NCBI GenBank assembly: GCA_002483285.1
Contig: DLHP01000018.1
Span: 1 to 42,030, forward strand
Source of the DNA: Flavobacterium sp. UBA7665
GTDB taxonomy: Bacteria > Bacteroidota > Bacteroidia > Flavobacteriales > Flavobacteriaceae
Length of the DNA stretch: 42,030 nucleotides
Direction of reading: 5' to 3'
A model generated the notes under the pieces. It saw only the letters and a list, made by a program, of their open reading frames with translations, was not told the origin of the DNA and searched no databases. The position numbers and the translations under genes were made by a program. Shown here one piece after another: positions 1 to 9,183 of the stretch; positions within the stretch are counted from its first letter, which is position 1, and the number at the start of each line of letters is the position of its first letter.

Positions 1-40
1 TTAGCGGACAAAAGATACAGCGGAAAGCGGGAAACAGCTC
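1..40 (-). repeat. Edge of dispersed intergenic repeat
   Basis: Read on the minus strand, positions 40 to about 8 align with the first 33 bases of the structured repeat at 28238, with only two single-base indels (shared core CCCGCTTTCCGCTG followed by TATCTTTT). The copy runs off or decays at the left edge of the window. It lies just upstream of the rpmH promoter and contains no gene. Confidence 0.6.
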
Positions 41-63
41 AAAAAAAATATTTCAAAAACCAC

Positions 64-93
64 TTGCCAACAAAAAAAACATTCCTATATTTG
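64..93 (+). promoter_or_regulatory. rpmH promoter, Bacteroidota type
   Basis: TTG at 64-66 and TATATTTG at 86-93 are separated by 19 bases. This matches the Bacteroidota sigma-A consensus (TTG, 17-23 bp, TAnnTTTG). The predicted start of transcription near 100 gives a leader of about 54 nt before rpmH. Confidence 0.7.
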
Positions 94-153
94 CACTCGG
101 TTTTACAAAACCCCAAGCACAGATTTCAATAAAGATTTTAAAGACATAAAGCA

Positions 154-315
154 ATGAGCAAAAGAACGTTTCAACCATCGAAAAGAAAAAGAAGAAATAA
201 GCACGGATTTATGGACAGAATGGCTTCTGCTAATGGTAGAAAAGTTTTGGCGCGTCGTCGTGCAAAAGGCCGTCACAAATTGACCGTATCTTGCGAACCA
301 AGACACAAAAAATAA
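154..315 (+). CDS. rpmH: 50S ribosomal protein L34
   Basis: This 53-residue, very basic protein is bacterial ribosomal protein L34 of the large subunit. It begins MSKRTFQPSKRKRRNKHGF and contains the family core M-A-S-A-N-G-R-K-V-L-A-R-R-R-A-K-G-R. The C-terminal extension (LTVSCEPRHKK) makes it slightly longer than the 46-residue E. coli protein, which is common in Flavobacteriia. The ATG at 154 is the only sensible start. A Bacteroidota promoter lies upstream and an intrinsic terminator follows at 339-369, so it is a single-gene unit separate from carB. The identification is secure. Confidence 0.95.
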   Translation: MSKRTFQPSKRKRRNKHGFMDRMASANGRKVLARRRAKGRHKLTVSCEPRHKK

Positions 316-338
316 TGTTTGATCCAAGCATAAAACAA

Positions 339-369
339 GGCGTTACTTTTATTAGTAGCGCCTTTTTTT
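339..369 (+). terminator. Intrinsic terminator after rpmH
   Basis: The stem GGCGTTAC (339-346) pairs with GTAGCGCC (355-362) with one G-U pair, and is followed by seven T residues. Confidence 0.85.
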
Positions 370-390
370 ATATCTTGTCGGGAGCATAAC

Positions 391-465
391 TTCAACATTC
401 AGCGTTTGTTGATCGTTGTTCAAACTTCGAAAAATGAAAATGAATGTTGAACAGATGAACAACGA
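391..465 (+). promoter_or_regulatory. Interleaved inverted repeats in carB leader
   Basis: Two perfect inverted repeats are interleaved in the order A-B-A'-B'. A is TTCAACATTCA (391-401) and A' is TGAATGTTGAA (441-451). B is TCGTTGTTCA (413-422) and B' is TGAACAACGA (456-465). As RNA the two stems could form alternative, mutually exclusive hairpins. A full pseudoknot would need the 4-nt linker between A' and B' to span an 11-bp stem, which is unlikely. A regulatory role for carB is inference from position only. Confidence 0.4.
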
Positions 466-510
466 ATGTAAAAATTCACAACAATACAACTAAACTACAA
501 CTACTCAATA

Positions 511-3363
511 ATGCCAAAAGACAATTCCATCAAATCGGTTCTCATTATAGGTTCAGGTCCAATCGTTATCGGGCAGGCTTGTGAATTCGATTATGCAGGC
601 TCGCAATCGGCGCGTTCTATTCGCGAAGAAGGGATAGAAGTGATCCTGATCAACTCCAATCCCGCTACCATCATGACCGATCCAAGCATGGCCGATCATG
701 TGTACCTGTTGCCACTCACCACCAAATCAATCGTTCAAATCCTAAAGGAGCATCCGCAAATCGATGCTGTTTTGCCCACCATGGGCGGACAGACCGCGCT
801 CAACCTTTGCCTCGAAGCCGATGAAAAAGGCATCTGGGAAGATTTCAACGTCAAGCTCATCGGTGTAGACATCAATGCCATTAACATCACCGAAGACCGT
901 GAACAGTTCAAGCAACTGCTCGAAAGAATTGGAGTAGGTGCGGCACCGGCCAAAACCGCAACCTCATTCCTTAAAGGAAAAGAAATTGCGCAAGAATTTG
1001 GCTTTCCGTTGGTCATTCGACCATCCTTCACTTTAGGCGGAACCGGTGCCGCTTTTGTACACACCAAAGAAGAATTCGATGAAAAACTAACCTATGGATT
1101 AGAAATGTCGCCCATCCACGAAGTCTTAATTGACAAGGCTTTGATTGGTTGGAAAGAATACGAACTCGAACTGCTACGCGACAAAAATGACAACGTGGTC
1201 ATTATCTGTTCGATTGAAAATATGGACCCGATGGGCATCCACACCGGTGACTCTATTACCGTTGCGCCAGCGATGACTTTATCGGATACCACTTTCCAGA
1301 AAATGCGCGACATGGCGATTCTCATGATGCGCTCGATTGGGAATTTCGCGGGTGGTTGTAACGTGCAATTCGCCGTTTCTCCAGACGAAAAAGAAGACAT
1401 CGTAGCCATCGAAATCAATCCGCGGGTTTCGCGTTCATCAGCATTGGCCTCGAAAGCGACGGGTTATCCGATTGCAAAAATCGCATCCAAACTTGCGCTG
1501 GGTTACCACCTCGATGAGCTCCAAAACCAAATCACCAAATCGACTTCGGCACTTTTTGAACCGACACTCGATTACGTTATCGTTAAAATCCCACGTTGGA
1601 ATTTCGACAAATTCGAAGGCTCGGATAGAACACTGGGACTTCAAATGAAATCAGTAGGCGAGGTGATGGGCATCGGACGCTCGTTCCAGGAAGCCTTGCA
1701 CAAAGCCACGCAATCGCTCGAAATCAAACGAAACGGAATCGGCGCCGATGGGAAAGGTTATAAGAATTACGAACAAATCATCGAGAAACTCACGTTTGCC
1801 AGTTGGGATCGCGTGTTCGTGATTTACGACGCGATACAGATGGGAATCCCGTTGTCGCGCATCCACGAAATCACCAAAATCGATATGTGGTTCCTCAAGC
1901 AATACGAGGAACTCTACCTGATTGAACGCGAGATTTCGCAATTCAAAGTCGATACACTTCCGCGCGAACTATTGCTCGAAGCCAAGCAAAAAGGCTACGG
2001 CGACCGCCAGATTGCGCACATGATGGGTTGCCTGGAAAGCCAGGTGTACAAGCTGCGCGAACAGATGAACGTGAACCGCGTGTACAAACTCGTCGACACT
2101 TGTGCAGCCGAATTTACTGCAAAAACACCTTATTATTATTCGACCTTCGAAGCCGAAATTGAGACGGCTGATGGTAAAAAATACGTATCCAACGAAAGTA
2201 TCGTCACCGATAAAAAGAAAGTTGTCGTGTTGGGATCAGGCCCAAACCGCATCGGGCAAGGTATCGAGTTCGATTACTCTTGCGTTCACGGCGTACTTGC
2301 TGCGAAAGAATGCGGTTACGAAACCATCATGATCAACTGCAACCCGGAGACGGTTTCGACCGATTTTGATACGGCTGATAAACTCTACTTTGAACCTGTT
2401 TTCTGGGAACACATTTACGACATCATCCGCCATGAAAAACCCGAAGGCGTGATTGTACAATTGGGCGGGCAAACGGCTTTGAAGCTTGCCGAGAAATTGT
2501 CGAAATACGGCATCAAAATCCTCGGGACTTCTTTTGACGCGCTCGACTTGGCCGAAGACCGCGGTAGATTCTCAGAACTTTTGACCGAACTCAAAATTCC
2601 GTTCCCGCAATTCGGTGTGGCCGAAAACGCCGACCAGGCAAGCGCTTTGGCTGATGTTTTGGATTTCCCGTTGCTCGTTCGTCCGTCGTATGTATTGGGC
2701 GGGCAAGGCATGAAAATCGTGATCAACAAGCAGGAACTCGAAGAGCACGTGATTGATTTGCTCAAAAATATTCCCGGAAACAAACTGCTTTTAGACCATT
2801 ACCTTGACGGAGCGATAGAAGCCGAAGCCGATGCGATTTGCGATGGCGAGAACGTTTACATCATTGGCATCATGGAGCACATCGAGCCTTGCGGCATCCA
2901 CTCGGGTGACTCGAATGCAACGCTTCCGCCGTTTAACCTTGGTGAATTTGTGATGCAGCAGATAAAGGACCACACCAAAAAAATCGCGCTCGCACTCAGA
3001 ACGGTTGGTTTGATCAACATCCAGTTTGCGATTAAGGACGATACGGTTTATATCATCGAGGCCAATCCGCGCGCGTCGCGTACCGTTCCGTTCATCGCCA
3101 AGGCGTATGGCGAACCGTATGTGAATTATGCGACCAAGGTGATGCTCGGTGAGAATAAGGTGACCGATTTTAAATTCAACCCGCAACTCAAAGGCTTTGC
3201 CATCAAGCAGCCTGTGTTTTCTTTCAGCAAGTTCCCGAATGTCAACAAGGCACTTGGCCCTGAAATGAAATCGACGGGTGAAAGCATTTTGTTCATCGAT
3301 GACCTCAAGGACGACCAATTTTATGAGTTGTATTCGAGAAGGAAGATGTATTTGAGTAAGTAA
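511..3363 (+). CDS. carB: Carbamoyl-phosphate synthase large subunit
   Basis: CarB makes carbamoyl phosphate from bicarbonate, ATP and ammonia delivered by the CarA glutaminase, for pyrimidine and arginine synthesis in the cytoplasm. Both duplicated halves are visible. Each starts with a glycine-rich nucleotide-site motif (VLIIGSGPIVIGQACEFDY near residue 10, VVLGSGPNRIGQGIEFDY near 572) and carries an ATP-grasp core (RPSFTLGGTG near 170, RPSYVLGGQG near 728). The oligomerisation domain lies between them. At 950 residues it is about 120 shorter than E. coli CarB and ends just after the second synthetase half, so the C-terminal MGS-like allosteric domain is missing; there is no frameshift. carA is not in the window. 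The start ATG directly precedes the first motif. A lipoprotein gene follows after 11 bp and may be cotranscribed. Confidence 0.96.
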   Translation: MPKDNSIKSVLIIGSGPIVIGQACEFDYAGSQSARSIREEGIEVILINSNPATIMTDPSMADHVYLLPLTTKSIVQILKEHPQIDAVLPTMGGQTALNLCLEADEKGIWEDFNVKLIGVDINAINITEDREQFKQLLERIGVGAAPAKTATSFLKGKEIAQEFGFPLVIRPSFTLGGTGAAFVHTKEEFDEKLTYGLEMSPIHEVLIDKALIGWKEYELELLRDKNDNVVIICSIENMDPMGIHTGDSITVAPAMTLSDTTFQKMRDMAILMMRSIGNFAGGCNVQFAVSPDEKEDIVAIEINPRVSRSSALASKATGYPIAKIASKLALGYHLDELQNQITKSTSALFEPTLDYVIVKIPRWNFDKFEGSDRTLGLQMKSVGEVMGIGRSFQEALHKATQSLEIKRNGIGADGKGYKNYEQIIEKLTFASWDRVFVIYDAIQMGIPLSRIHEITKIDMWFLKQYEELYLIEREISQFKVDTLPRELLLEAKQKGYGDRQIAHMMGCLESQVYKLREQMNVNRVYKLVDTCAAEFTAKTPYYYSTFEAEIETADGKKYVSNESIVTDKKKVVVLGSGPNRIGQGIEFDYSCVHGVLAAKECGYETIMINCNPETVSTDFDTADKLYFEPVFWEHIYDIIRHEKPEGVIVQLGGQTALKLAEKLSKYGIKILGTSFDALDLAEDRGRFSELLTELKIPFPQFGVAENADQASALADVLDFPLLVRPSYVLGGQGMKIVINKQELEEHVIDLLKNIPGNKLLLDHYLDGAIEAEADAICDGENVYIIGIMEHIEPCGIHSGDSNATLPPFNLGEFVMQQIKDHTKKIALALRTVGLINIQFAIKDDTVYIIEANPRASRTVPFIAKAYGEPYVNYATKVMLGENKVTDFKFNPQLKGFAIKQPVFSFSKFPNVNKALGPEMKSTGESILFIDDLKDDQFYELYSRRKMYLSK

Positions 3364-3374
3364 ATCGATAGCTC

Positions 3375-3944
3375 ATGAAAAAGCTTATTGCGTTGTACGG
3401 CATTTATTTGCTACTGATGGTCATCACGTATTCCTGTTCGATCGAAGAGGATTACCAGATTACCGGCATTACCCTTAGCGGCGCCACGATAGGCCAACGC
3501 GGCGTCGATTTGCCATCCAATTATTATGTGGCCACTGATACTTTTACCCGTGACATCGTTTTTGTGGTTTCCTATACCAAGCAAAATCTGTATAGCATGA
3601 ATGCCGTGGTTGGCGAAAAATGCTACGCGCTCTCAGGCAATAAAAATTACATATACGACAGCCTTGATGTGATGAAATTTGACCGGCCTTTTACGTATCG
3701 CGGCGTAACCTTTCCTGCAAACACCAACATATTGGCCAATTGGAAAATCAGGCTGCAGGTGGCGGTTTTTGAAAGCAACATGGTTTTTGACGGACGCGGC
3801 GGCGAGAAGGTTTTTGAATTTACACCCGATTTCGTGAGTAACGCGGTCTTTGAGGATGCACCTTACAACGTGACTTTTACGTGTTTTTCGTCAGACAACC
3901 AGAAGTTTGAAAAAACGATCAGCGTACGGTTCCCGAATGGATAG
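3375..3944 (+). CDS. Putative lipoprotein of unknown function
   Basis: This 189-residue protein starts with a hydrophobic segment (LIALYGIYLLLMVIT) and a cysteine at about residue 21 followed by acidic residues (CSIEED), so export as a lipoprotein is likely, although Tyr at -2 makes the lipobox imperfect. The rest looks like a beta-rich domain without a motif I recognise. It resembles small Bacteroidota lipoproteins of DUF5034 type, a loose suggestion only. It sits 11 bp behind carB and ahead of a bidirectional terminator. A functional link to carbamoyl phosphate is not evident. Confidence 0.7.
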   Translation: MKKLIALYGIYLLLMVITYSCSIEEDYQITGITLSGATIGQRGVDLPSNYYVATDTFTRDIVFVVSYTKQNLYSMNAVVGEKCYALSGNKNYIYDSLDVMKFDRPFTYRGVTFPANTNILANWKIRLQVAVFESNMVFDGRGGEKVFEFTPDFVSNAVFEDAPYNVTFTCFSSDNQKFEKTISVRFPNG

Positions 3945-3961
3945 CCTGCCAAGCGATATGA

Positions 3962-3994
3962 AAAATCCCCGTTGCATTACACAACGGGGATTTT
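3962..3994. terminator. Bidirectional intrinsic terminator
   Basis: The perfect 13-bp stem AAAATCCCCGTTG (3962-3974) and CAACGGGGATTTT (3982-3994) has A and T tracts on its two sides. It serves the convergent genes ending at 3944 and 4021. Confidence 0.85.
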
Positions 3995-4020
3995 CCAAAA
4001 TTTAACTCAACCTAAAATAT

Positions 4021-5268
4021 TTATTGTTTGACGATTTTTTGAACATTGCTTCCTTTGTCTGATTGTATTTTTACGAAATAGATTCCATTGGAGAATGATT
4101 CGATATTAACAGTAGTGTCCTCTTGGGTTTGATACGATTGCGATACAATGGTTTTACCTAATAAATCGGTGATTGCCATAGAAAAAGACCTGTTTCTCTT
4201 TTCGGGGAAAGAAATGGTAATTTGATTCGAGGAAGGGTTGGGATATATCCTTGCGAGTGCTTTGGGTTCAAAATCATCAACTGCTAGATTTTCCATATTG
4301 CCGGTGGAATTTTTGAGAATTTTGCCTTCCCAACCTACCGCGTATCCGGTGGTTTCGTTGGCAAAGTGGATGGCCATGAAAGGTGGGGCTCCATTCGTAT
4401 CCTGATAGCAATTTCGAGTCTCTTGAAGGCTCGGTTCATTATCGAGATTGATTTTATGGACACAAAAATAAGAACAAAAACAAAGCGTAAAATTGTTAGT
4501 GACATACCAAACTACATTTTCATTTAAAGAAAAGATGTCTGGCGTTTGAAAACCCGGATCGCCAATTGGAGTTAAATTTAATCCGCCGTCGGTCGTTTTG
4601 CTAATCCCAAAGTTGCTTCGTAAAAAACCAATATTTTCAGTCAGGAAGTAAAAGGCAGTAATCCCTTCGTCTGGAATTAGAGTCCATGTCGCGCCACCAT
4701 CGATAGTCTTGATAAACTTAGAATCACCCGAAATTCCATAGGGTGGCGAGTCATAACTTGAGGCGTAACCTACTTGTTCATTTAGAAATTGGAAGGTGTT
4801 AAACGGATAGGTGGCTGCGTAGCTTCGATCGATAAAAGTAAGTCCGCCGTCATTGGTGCGTTTAATCAAACCGTTGGATCCGGAAACATAGAAAACATTT
4901 TCACTGAGTACAGACAGGCCCGACAATTGCGTGGTAAAACCTGTTGCAATGGCGTTCCAACTTTCCCCACCATCAATTGTTTTGAGCAGCGTGCCGCTAT
5001 TCCCCACGGCATATCCGGTCGTGGCATTGAAAAATTGCACTTTTGCCAAATCATTGGTCGTGCCCGATGTTTTTTGGACCCAATGGGTTCCGCCGTCAAT
5101 GGTTTTCAGAATGGTTCCGCTATCGCCAACAATCACAACGACATCTCCGGTGATGCAATAGACATCATTTAAATTGACATTTACGCCCGAGATTTGCGGT
5201 TCCCACCATTGCGCATAGAACGGGAGTGAAACGCAAATAAAGAGCAAAGTAAGTATTGTTTTTTTCAT
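4021..5268 (-). CDS. T9SS-sorted YCF48-like repeat protein
   Basis: This 415-residue secreted protein has a signal peptide (MKKTILTLLFICVSLPFYAQ). About six repeats follow of the BNR/YCF48 type, with recurring phrases such as G-T-I-L-K-T-I-D-G-G-x-x-W and T-G-Y-A-V-G, which form beta-propeller blades in photosystem II assembly factor-like proteins. Residues from about 340 form a T9SS type A sorting domain (IYPNPSSNQITISF, then a GIYFVKIQSDKG turn and a KIVKQ end), which directs passage through the outer membrane by type IX secretion. The ligand is unknown. The region around residues 270-300 is Cys-rich (LCFCSYFCVHK), which is unusual for such a propeller. It is monocistronic, downstream of the LRR gene and separated from it by a terminator. 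Confidence 0.85.
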   Translation of the reverse strand: MKKTILTLLFICVSLPFYAQWWEPQISGVNVNLNDVYCITGDVVVIVGDSGTILKTIDGGTHWVQKTSGTTNDLAKVQFFNATTGYAVGNSGTLLKTIDGGESWNAIATGFTTQLSGLSVLSENVFYVSGSNGLIKRTNDGGLTFIDRSYAATYPFNTFQFLNEQVGYASSYDSPPYGISGDSKFIKTIDGGATWTLIPDEGITAFYFLTENIGFLRSNFGISKTTDGGLNLTPIGDPGFQTPDIFSLNENVVWYVTNNFTLCFCSYFCVHKINLDNEPSLQETRNCYQDTNGAPPFMAIHFANETTGYAVGWEGKILKNSTGNMENLAVDDFEPKALARIYPNPSSNQITISFPEKRNRSFSMAITDLLGKTIVSQSYQTQEDTTVNIESFSNGIYFVKIQSDKGSNVQKIVKQ

Positions 5269-5373
5269 GTGTTTGTTTTAATTGCGTGGAAGTTAATTAT
5301 TTAAACGGAATCGAATGCCTTTTCCTAAAAAATGTTCGTGCTTTATAGTTATGTGAATCGGAGCGCTGCGCAA

Positions 5374-5399
5374 TAAAAAAAGCCTCCCGGAGGAAGCTT
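5374..5399 (-). terminator. Intrinsic terminator after LRR gene
   Basis: On the minus strand an 8-bp stem (AAGCTTCC with GGGAGGCTT-type pairing including one G-U, loop TCCG) is followed by seven T residues. It ends the leftward unit containing the LRR gene. Confidence 0.8.
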
Positions 5400-5423
5400 C
5401 TTTCTTCAAAAATTTAACTTAAA

Positions 5424-8400
5424 CTATTCTTTGATGACTTTCTGGACATTTTTACCTTTCTTGGTTTGGATCTTCAAAAAGTAAACGCCTTTGCTTTTGG
5501 CAGAAAGATCAAGTTGGGTGTTCTTCTTATTCTCGGTGTTGGTTTCGAGGATTCTGCCTTGGATATCATACAATTCAACGCTTTCGATTTCGGTGTCGCA
5601 ATCAATTCGCACCAAATCTTTCGCGGGATTTGGATACACCTTGACGCTGTCATCCTTCGTAAAATCGCCTTTGCTTAACAGCGCGAAAATGGTCCGGGCA
5701 TCATTGGTTTCAATCGGGAAATTGTAATCGAAATAAATACCGGCTTTGTTGGTTACGACCGATCCGGCGTTCAGGCTCGATTGCGATTTCATTTTAAACA
5801 GGATGCTTCCGTGCCCGCCTACAGGAGGATCTCCGGCCGATGGTTGTAAGTTGATATTGGCGAATTTAAATTCGATCACGTTATTTCTGATTTGCGCCAG
5901 GACTTCATGCGAAGCGTTCATTAATTGCAAAGAGCTAATGTCAAACTCAGCAGGATTGATTTCAAGTTTAACGACGACACTCTGCGCCGCGGCTGTTCCG
6001 GTGTTTTCAAAGTTGACTACGTAGTGGAGGTATTTCCCAATTTCCGAATCGGGAACAGCATCGCCTTCAATGCAAGTGATGTCATTTGGATCAAACGAAC
6101 CTACGACGATTTGATGGTAGGAAAACGTATTGTCTAATGGCAACTCATCGCCAGCAATAGGCGTGATAGAAGCCGTAAAGTTCAAAATGTCCCCAATGTT
6201 AACGGCTGGCGTTTCTGTTGGCGCGTTGACGTTTAAGGTGACAAAAACACTCCTGTTTTCAAAAGGCATTAAATTGGTAAAATTCCAGGTTAAGTTGTTT
6301 GAAACGACGGCACTGACCGTAGGAACCGCGCTCACAAAATCGATTCTCGAATCGTCGAACGCAAGGGAAACGCTTCCCGAATGCATTTGGTTTCCTTTGT
6401 TTTTGAAGACGAGTTTGTATGTGGCGTCAAAGCCAGGTTGTGCAAAATCAATAGGCACGAGCACCACCTCAATATCATTGTGGACGCCGATTGCCTGGAT
6501 GCAAAAATCCTGTGTGGAGAGGTTGTTGTTATTGTCGGCAAAGTTAAAATTGGCCGACGGAGGCGAAAAATCAAACCAAGTTGGGTTTTCAACATTCGGG
6601 TTGATGGTATAGGCGCCGGCATTGGTATAGTAACTGTAGCCGCCATCGATGTTGGTGACGGTCGATCCGGTTTCTGTGCCGTCAAAAATATCCAAACGGA
6701 TGAATGGATTGACTTCATCGGTAATGTCACAACCGTTTTGGTCTGCATCAAAAACGGTAGTTCCCGAAATGGTATTGTGGTTTCCGCCAGGCGTGAACGT
6801 ACAGTAAGAATTGGCTACCGTTGCGCTCATCCCAAGTGAATTGAGATAGGTTTGCAGCGTGTACAATTGGTCTGTATCGGCACAGATGTATTGTAGGCTA
6901 AAGTTGCCCGATAAATCGATTGTCCCTTCATTGACCCCGTTTTTTATGAATAAAGTCGTCAATTGGTTGTTGGTACAGGTCAAGTAATTTAATGCAACGC
7001 AACTACTTACATCTATGGTTTGCAACAAGTTATTGTCACAATATAAGAATTGCAGCTTAGCTAAATTGGAGACATCCAACACACTGGTTTGCGTGTCAAA
7101 ACAGGATAATCCTTTTAAGTTTACGAGATTACTCACATTGAAATTTGGCAGCGGATTGTTGGAATAGCTTAAAATCTCCAGCAACGGATTGTTGGTCAAA
7201 TCCAATGTGTTGATTTGATTGTCTGTGCATTGAAACACGGTTAGCTGGGTTAAGTTGCTGGTGTTAATTGTAGTCAACAGGTTGTTACTACATTCTAATT
7301 GGATCAGGTTGTTTAGGTTGCTTACGTTAAGATTTGAAATCTGGTTATAATCGCAATGCAAATATTTCAAATTATTTGTGGCAGATAAATCCAGCGCCGT
7401 TAATTGGTTTTGTCTGCAGTATAAATTTTCGAGCGCAGGAAATCCCGAAACATCCAGACTGGTTAAATTATTAGACTCACAACCCAAGGTAATTAGGTTA
7501 GGGGAAATTCCACTGATATTGGCAAGCGTAATATTATTATACGAAAAATCCAAATTTACCAACGACGCAAGCCCTGTTAAATTGAGCGTTGTAAGTTGGT
7601 TACGACCACAACCCAAAGTTTTTAAACTGGTTAAATCAGAAACATTTAAAGTAGTAAGCAGGTTATCATTGCAAATTAAACTTTCCAGCAGCGGCAGATT
7701 CGTCAGACTCATATCGGTGATGTAATTATACGAGTAATTCAATGTTTTGAGATGCAGTAGTCCGGTCAAATTTAAAGTTGAAATTTTACCGCGCCAACAG
7801 GCCAACGTCTCTAATTCGGGCAAATTGCTTACGTCGAGGGTTGTAAGCGCAGTATTGACACAAGTTAAAGAGATCAGATTTGGGGAATCATTTAGATCTA
7901 AACTACTCAACACCCCGGCATTATCTATCCCCGAAAAATAAAAGGACTGTAAATTGGTCAGGCCAGTGAGATCTAAATTGCTCACGAGCGTGTCAAAACA
8001 CTCCAATACTTGTAAGTTGGCTAATCCGGCTACATTTAGCGTTTGCAAGACCTCGGTAAGTTGGTTGTTGAGACGGTATCCGCCACCACACCGCAAAGTA
8101 ACCAAAGCAGGTAAATTGGTAACATCCAGGCTTTGCATTCTATTGACGTAACAAGTCAAATCGATTAGATTCGGTAGATTAACCAGCGAAAGATTGGTGA
8201 GCTGATTGTTAGTGCAATTCAGGTAACGTAAGTTGCTTAGATTATCTAAGTCAAGCGTAGCCAATTTGTTGTAAGAGCAGTTGATGTTCCATATTTGGGG
8301 TAGGTTGGCGAGTGTTAAATTGGTCAGGTTTCCCGTTTCGTTATTATTGGTGTTATCGGCTACCCCGGTTAGATCAATAGCCTCTAAGCTGCTGAGGTTA

Positions 8401-9116
8401 TTTAAATTTACTGTCGTTAATGCGGTATTCGCCCTGCAATAAATCGAATTTAGTAAAGCAAGGTTAGAAACATTCAATGCTGTTAGTTTATTATCAGAAC
8501 AATTAACAGAAGTCAAATTAGGAAAGCCATTGATGTCTAATGAAGTCAATAGGTTTAATTTGCAGTTCAGTGTAGACAAATTAGGAGCACTGGAAATATT
8601 CAAACTCGTGATTTTATTATTGGAGCAATCAAGTTCCCTGAGATTGTTCAAACTGGTAGCATTAAAACTGGTCAACCGGTTATTGTCACATCTCAATACA
8701 GAAACGGTGTTTGAAACGCCATTTAAGGAAGTCAGCCGGTTATTCGAACAAAAAAGCCAGGCCAGATTGGTAATGCCTGTCAAATTTATTGTGGAGAGCT
8801 GATTACCGGAACAATCCAATGTCTGTAAATAATCGAGGCCGGTTAAGTTTAAATTGGAGAGTAAGTTATTTGGACAAAACAGCAAATTTAAATTGGTGAA
8901 ATATTCAATTCCCGTCAAATCAGTGATGCTGCTGTTGCTCACATCAAGAACGTTAAGAACCATAGCTTCACTTTGCTGAATCTCCGCATCGGTGTTGGTG
9001 TCTACACCCAAGTCAATCAACTTCGCCTTAAAATTCGCGTCGGGAATATTCACAATCTGGGCATTCATTACTCCAGAAAGGAGCAGCGCCAAAAGCAATA
9101 ATAATTTACTTTTCAT
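5424..9116 (-). CDS. Large T9SS leucine-rich-repeat surface protein
   Basis: The protein is 1230 residues from the chosen start at 9116, which gives the signal peptide MKSKLLLLLALLLSGVMNAQ; a start at 9155 would add 13 polar residues before it. Residues of about 45-770 are roughly thirty leucine-rich repeats of about 21-23 residues with consensus L-x-x-L-x-C-x-x-N-x-L-T-x-L-d-v-s. Then follow a possible carbohydrate- or adhesion-type beta domain (near DQNGCDITDEVNP), a DUF11/DUF7619-like region with the motif GSFDPNDITCIEGD, and a C-terminal T9SS type A domain (VYPNPAKDLVRID to KVIKE). It is probably a cell-surface or released binding protein. It begins 67 bp after the response regulator gene on the same strand with no visible terminator between, so cotranscription with the two-component system is likely. 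The target is unknown. Confidence 0.9.
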   Translation of the reverse strand: MKSKLLLLLALLLSGVMNAQIVNIPDANFKAKLIDLGVDTNTDAEIQQSEAMVLNVLDVSNSSITDLTGIEYFTNLNLLFCPNNLLSNLNLTGLDYLQTLDCSGNQLSTINLTGITNLAWLFCSNNRLTSLNGVSNTVSVLRCDNNRLTSFNATSLNNLRELDCSNNKITSLNISSAPNLSTLNCKLNLLTSLDINGFPNLTSVNCSDNKLTALNVSNLALLNSIYCRANTALTTVNLNNLSSLEAIDLTGVADNTNNNETGNLTNLTLANLPQIWNINCSYNKLATLDLDNLSNLRYLNCTNNQLTNLSLVNLPNLIDLTCYVNRMQSLDVTNLPALVTLRCGGGYRLNNQLTEVLQTLNVAGLANLQVLECFDTLVSNLDLTGLTNLQSFYFSGIDNAGVLSSLDLNDSPNLISLTCVNTALTTLDVSNLPELETLACWRGKISTLNLTGLLHLKTLNYSYNYITDMSLTNLPLLESLICNDNLLTTLNVSDLTSLKTLGCGRNQLTTLNLTGLASLVNLDFSYNNITLANISGISPNLITLGCESNNLTSLDVSGFPALENLYCRQNQLTALDLSATNNLKYLHCDYNQISNLNVSNLNNLIQLECSNNLLTTINTSNLTQLTVFQCTDNQINTLDLTNNPLLEILSYSNNPLPNFNVSNLVNLKGLSCFDTQTSVLDVSNLAKLQFLYCDNNLLQTIDVSSCVALNYLTCTNNQLTTLFIKNGVNEGTIDLSGNFSLQYICADTDQLYTLQTYLNSLGMSATVANSYCTFTPGGNHNTISGTTVFDADQNGCDITDEVNPFIRLDIFDGTETGSTVTNIDGGYSYYTNAGAYTINPNVENPTWFDFSPPSANFNFADNNNNLSTQDFCIQAIGVHNDIEVVLVPIDFAQPGFDATYKLVFKNKGNQMHSGSVSLAFDDSRIDFVSAVPTVSAVVSNNLTWNFTNLMPFENRSVFVTLNVNAPTETPAVNIGDILNFTASITPIAGDELPLDNTFSYHQIVVGSFDPNDITCIEGDAVPDSEIGKYLHYVVNFENTGTAAAQSVVVKLEINPAEFDISSLQLMNASHEVLAQIRNNVIEFKFANINLQPSAGDPPVGGHGSILFKMKSQSSLNAGSVVTNKAGIYFDYNFPIETNDARTIFALLSKGDFTKDDSVKVYPNPAKDLVRIDCDTEIESVELYDIQGRILETNTENKKNTQLDLSAKSKGVYFLKIQTKKGKNVQKVIKE

Positions 9117-9183
9117 AATCGTCAAATTTGAGGTGGTGTATTGATTTGGTTTCATAATCTTTGTTTTTTTGGATAATTGGTTG

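Noticed and set aside
391..465. Classical H-type pseudoknot in the carB leader
   Set aside because: The 4-nt linker between A' and B' is too short to cross an 11-bp stem, so alternative hairpins are the better reading.
2791..3318. 175-codon minus-strand frame inside carB
   Set aside because: It is a shadow of carB codons with no family resemblance and no signals of its own.
511..3363. carB truncated by a frameshift or early stop
   Set aside because: The 950-residue length ends cleanly after the synthetase half, and I recall the same size in other flavobacteria; no remnant of the MGS domain is seen downstream.
6900..8950. CRISPR-like or tandem DNA repeats
   Set aside because: The regular DNA pattern is the coding sequence of leucine-rich repeats in one long open frame; units are not identical and have no spacers.
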